A DNA stretch of 38,747 nucleotides, taken from the NCBI GenBank assembly GCA_026134025.1, contig JAOQII010000013.1, forward strand, positions 1 through 38,747. Direction: 5' to 3'. A program made the translations under genes and the position numbers. Numbering within the stretch: position 1 is the stretch's first letter; each line of letters opens with the position of its first letter. Shown here piece after piece: positions 36,358 through 38,747 of this stretch. The stretch comes from Candidatus Syntropharchaeum sp. (GTDB lineage: Archaea > Halobacteriota > Syntropharchaeia > Syntropharchaeales > Syntropharchaeaceae). A model generated the notes under the pieces. The model worked only from the letters and a program-made list of their open reading frames with translations, had not been told where the DNA came from and did not search any database.

Positions 36358-37521
36358 TCATACACTCAAAGACGTGACCCACATCACATCATCCTCCCCC
36401 ACAATCTCAAGCACTCGCTCACACAACACCTTAAAATCGATCTCAATCTCATCTCTTCCTCCAAATATCTCATCTTTTATCCTGTATCCGATCTCATCAT
36501 CGAATTCAGGCCTGACACGGAATATAAGCGAACCCTTGGGTGCGATTCTTTCAAATTCAAACTTCTCCCCAGATCCAATCTCTGGGATTAAGCCATCAAG
36601 ATCCCCATCTGTAATTCCAAGAACCGGCACATCGAATCGATTAGCAATATCAGCCACGATTGCTGTTGTATCGTCCCCGATCGTAACAACCCCTGAGACC
36701 CGCTCAAGCACCTCAAAGACCCTATCTGCGGTGAAGAGCAGGGCAACTTTATTCTCGCAAACATCTCTTTTAAAAGAACCTTTAACCTCAGGTGCATGCT
36801 CTCTGAAGTACCCCACGCTCTTGACCATCGCAGACTCAAGCGTGACGTAATCAAGCTTTAAAAGGTTTTCCTCAATTATGTTCCCCCCTTCAAGCCCAAC
36901 GATCTTTCCATTCTCCTCGATGATTACAACGTCCTCACACCGGGCGACACCGATCACAATACCATCTACAAGTATCTTCTCACCCGCTTTTACACCCTCA
37001 ACGTTTCTGTACGTTTTCTTTCCAGCTTTCTTTATTCGCTCCTCTCTATCAGGTGGTTTGATCTCTCTTAAAGCAAACAGGTTGAGAAGCCGACCGTATC
37101 TTTCCATCTCTCTATCTTCGATCCTCCATGGCACAGTAAAGCCGTTATAATCTATCTGGACAAATGAGAAGCCACCTCGGGCCTGGGATACAACTCGCCT
37201 GAATATCCCCTCTCCGAGTGCAAGACCGCTCGTTTTAGATTTTGCGTGGTTTAAAAGCAATATGAATTCATACCCCTCCCTTATGAGGTCTGTGATAAGT
37301 TCACTCGGTAATTTCTGCTGTGTTATATCTATCACGTCAGTTAGACCTGCATCGATCACCGCGGTCTTACCACTTATCCCACCTAAGAATGCCTTAAAAT
37401 TAGGGGTGATTGAAGCAAGCATCTCAAGCGCCTCGCTCGCTTCACCCGAATCGATCACCTCTGGTCCATGAAATATGAGACCTATCATTCCGTTAGGAGG
37501 TGATCGCCTCGATCTGTGCAA
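36358..37521 (-). CDS. DUF2117-like archaeal protein
   Basis: MIGLIFHGPEVIDSGEASEALEMLASITPNFKAFLGGISGKTAVIDAGLTDVIDI...LLLNHAKSKTSGLALGEGIFRRV; likely start is the internal ATG of MIGLIFHGPE. Confidence 0.65.
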   Translation of the reverse strand: MHRSRRSPPNGMIGLIFHGPEVIDSGEASEALEMLASITPNFKAFLGGISGKTAVIDAGLTDVIDITQQKLPSELITDLIREGYEFILLLNHAKSKTSGLALGEGIFRRVVSQARGGFSFVQIDYNGFTVPWRIEDREMERYGRLLNLFALREIKPPDREERIKKAGKKTYRNVEGVKAGEKILVDGIVIGVARCEDVVIIEENGKIVGLEGGNIIEENLLKLDYVTLESAMVKSVGYFREHAPEVKGSFKRDVCENKVALLFTADRVFEVLERVSGVVTIGDDTTAIVADIANRFDVPVLGITDGDLDGLIPEIGSGEKFEFERIAPKGSLIFRVRPEFDDEIGYRIKDEIFGGRDEIEIDFKVLCERVLEIVGEDDVMWVTSLSV

Positions 37522-38747
37522 ATATCTGTTTATCCATGAAGTGTTTCATCGAGATTGCACTCGATGGACAGGCCGATCCACACGAGCCGCAGCCCTTACA
37601 GAGCGCCTCGTTTGAAGTCATAACACCAGCATCAGGATCGAAACTCAGCGCGCCGTACGGACATAGATCTTCACAGATACGACATCCCGAGCATATCTCA
37701 GGATCGATCGTGGACGTTGTAGGCTCGATAGGAACTTTCTCAACCAGTAGCGGTATACACGCTTTGACCGCGGCACCGTCTGCCTGTGCGATCGTATCTG
37801 TTATATCCTTTGGTCCCTGACAGCAACCTGCAAGATAAATTCCATCTGATGCGGTATCAAGAGGTCGAAGCTTCGGATGCGCCTCAAGATAGAAGCCATC
37901 AGCGCTCCTTGAGACCTTAAGGAGGTTTCCAAAGTCACGGGCATCCCATCTTGGAACAAGCCCTGTTGCAAGGACGATCAGGTCAAACTCCTCCTCGTAA
38001 GCCTCGCCAAAGAGTGTATCTTCTCCACGCAGAACAACGCTATCACCTTTACCATATACCTCGGATGGATTTCCCCTCACATACAGTACGCCACTTCGCT
38101 GGGTATCTTCCCAGAACTCCTCGTATCCCTTTCCAAATGCCCTGACATCCATGTAGAAGACCTTTATTGTCGAATCTGGATACATCTCACGGAGGATTCT
38201 CGCCTGCTTCGCGGTGTACATGCAGCAGACCCTGGAGCAGTACTCATTACCCACCTGTTTATCCCTCGATCCGACACACTGGATGAATCCAATCTTCTTC
38301 GGCTCTTTTCCTTTGATGAGGACTTTACCCTGGGTTGGACCATCCTTTGCAACCATCCGCTCAAGATCGAGCCCGGTTATCACATTCTCATACTTACCAT
38401 ACCCGAACTCTGGTTTATCTCGCGCATCAAACGGTTCATACCCGGTTGCAAGCACGATCGTCCCGATATCAAACTTAACCTCCTCCTCTTTCTCATCCAG
38501 GTTGATCGCACCATCAGTATACGCAGCACACACTTCCACACACTTGAGGCATGACTCACCTTTGAAATGGAGACAGTTCTCGGAATCGATCAGGTACGTA
38601 GGTGGTACAGCAGATCTAAATGGAATGTAAATCGCCTTACGGATGCTCAGATCTCGATTGAACTCATCTGAAACCTCAACAGGACAGACCTCCGCGCACT
38701 TACCGCAGGCTGTGCACTTTTCGGTATCCACATAGCGTGGATGCTTG
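37493..38747 (-). CDS. hdrA: CoB-CoM heterodisulfide reductase subunit A-like (HdrA), C-terminal part, 5' end outside the window
   Basis: CTACGKCAEVCPVEV, TIVLATGYEPFDARDKPEFGYGKYENVITGLDLERM, IGFIQCVGSRD...YCSRVCCMYTAKQA, GIYLAGCCQGPKDI, CSGCRICEDLCPYGAL, CKGCGSCGSACPSSAI. The frame continues upstream (KHPRYVDTEKC) to the window edge. Confidence 0.92.
   Translation of the reverse strand, partial: KHPRYVDTEKCTACGKCAEVCPVEVSDEFNRDLSIRKAIYIPFRSAVPPTYLIDSENCLHFKGESCLKCVEVCAAYTDGAINLDEKEEEVKFDIGTIVLATGYEPFDARDKPEFGYGKYENVITGLDLERMVAKDGPTQGKVLIKGKEPKKIGFIQCVGSRDKQVGNEYCSRVCCMYTAKQARILREMYPDSTIKVFYMDVRAFGKGYEEFWEDTQRSGVLYVRGNPSEVYGKGDSVVLRGEDTLFGEAYEEEFDLIVLATGLVPRWDARDFGNLLKVSRSADGFYLEAHPKLRPLDTASDGIYLAGCCQGPKDITDTIAQADGAAVKACIPLLVEKVPIEPTTSTIDPEICSGCRICEDLCPYGALSFDPDAGVMTSNEALCKGCGSCGSACPSSAISMKHFMDKQIFAQIEAITS

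Noticed and set aside
36374-36850. 158-aa plus-strand ORF inside the DUF2117-like gene
   Set aside because: Ser/Thr/Pro-rich antisense shadow of a well-formed minus-strand gene.
1-38747. CRISPR arrays, tRNA or rRNA genes
   Set aside because: Scanned by eye on both strands; no regularly spaced repeats, no convincing tRNA T-arm signature, and no rRNA-like segment was seen.

Overview
The window reads as an archaeal chromosome segment, probably from an mcr-encoding euryarchaeon related to methanogens, ANME or alkane oxidisers. That placement rests on adjacent methanogenesis-marker-5-like and marker-15-like genes, an HdrA-like protein, archaeal RNase P subunits, Bud32, aEF-1beta and DUF373; it is an inference, not a measured result. 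Most of the window is densely packed, often overlapping housekeeping genes: alaS, gatB, hisA, bud32, rnp3-rnp2, ef1b and a metE-like gene.

Regions that deserve a second look:
(1) a fixX-fixC-like pair divergent from a caiB-like CoA-transferase and a caiE/gamma-carbonic-anhydrase-like gene, resembling the enterobacterial cai/fix arrangement;
(2) a five-gene block of pilin-like proteins, one with more than 20 N-glycosylation sequons;
(3) a cis-prenyltransferase homologue that appears to have lost the catalytic N-terminal motif;
(4) an IS element bounded by a perfect 14-bp inverted repeat, with a frameshifted transposase, abutting a Zn-finger PD-(D/E)XK-like nuclease gene;
(5) a perfect 30-bp inverted repeat about 2.5 kb apart, one copy beside an IS630-type transposase remnant, bracketing ef1b, a zinc-ribbon gene and two orphan genes;
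(6) a ComF-like phosphoribosyltransferase end joined to a DprA-like gene that overlaps its convergent neighbour by 101 bp;
(7) mmp5-mmp15.
I saw no CRISPR array, rRNA or convincing tRNA. All family assignments are from motif recognition by eye.
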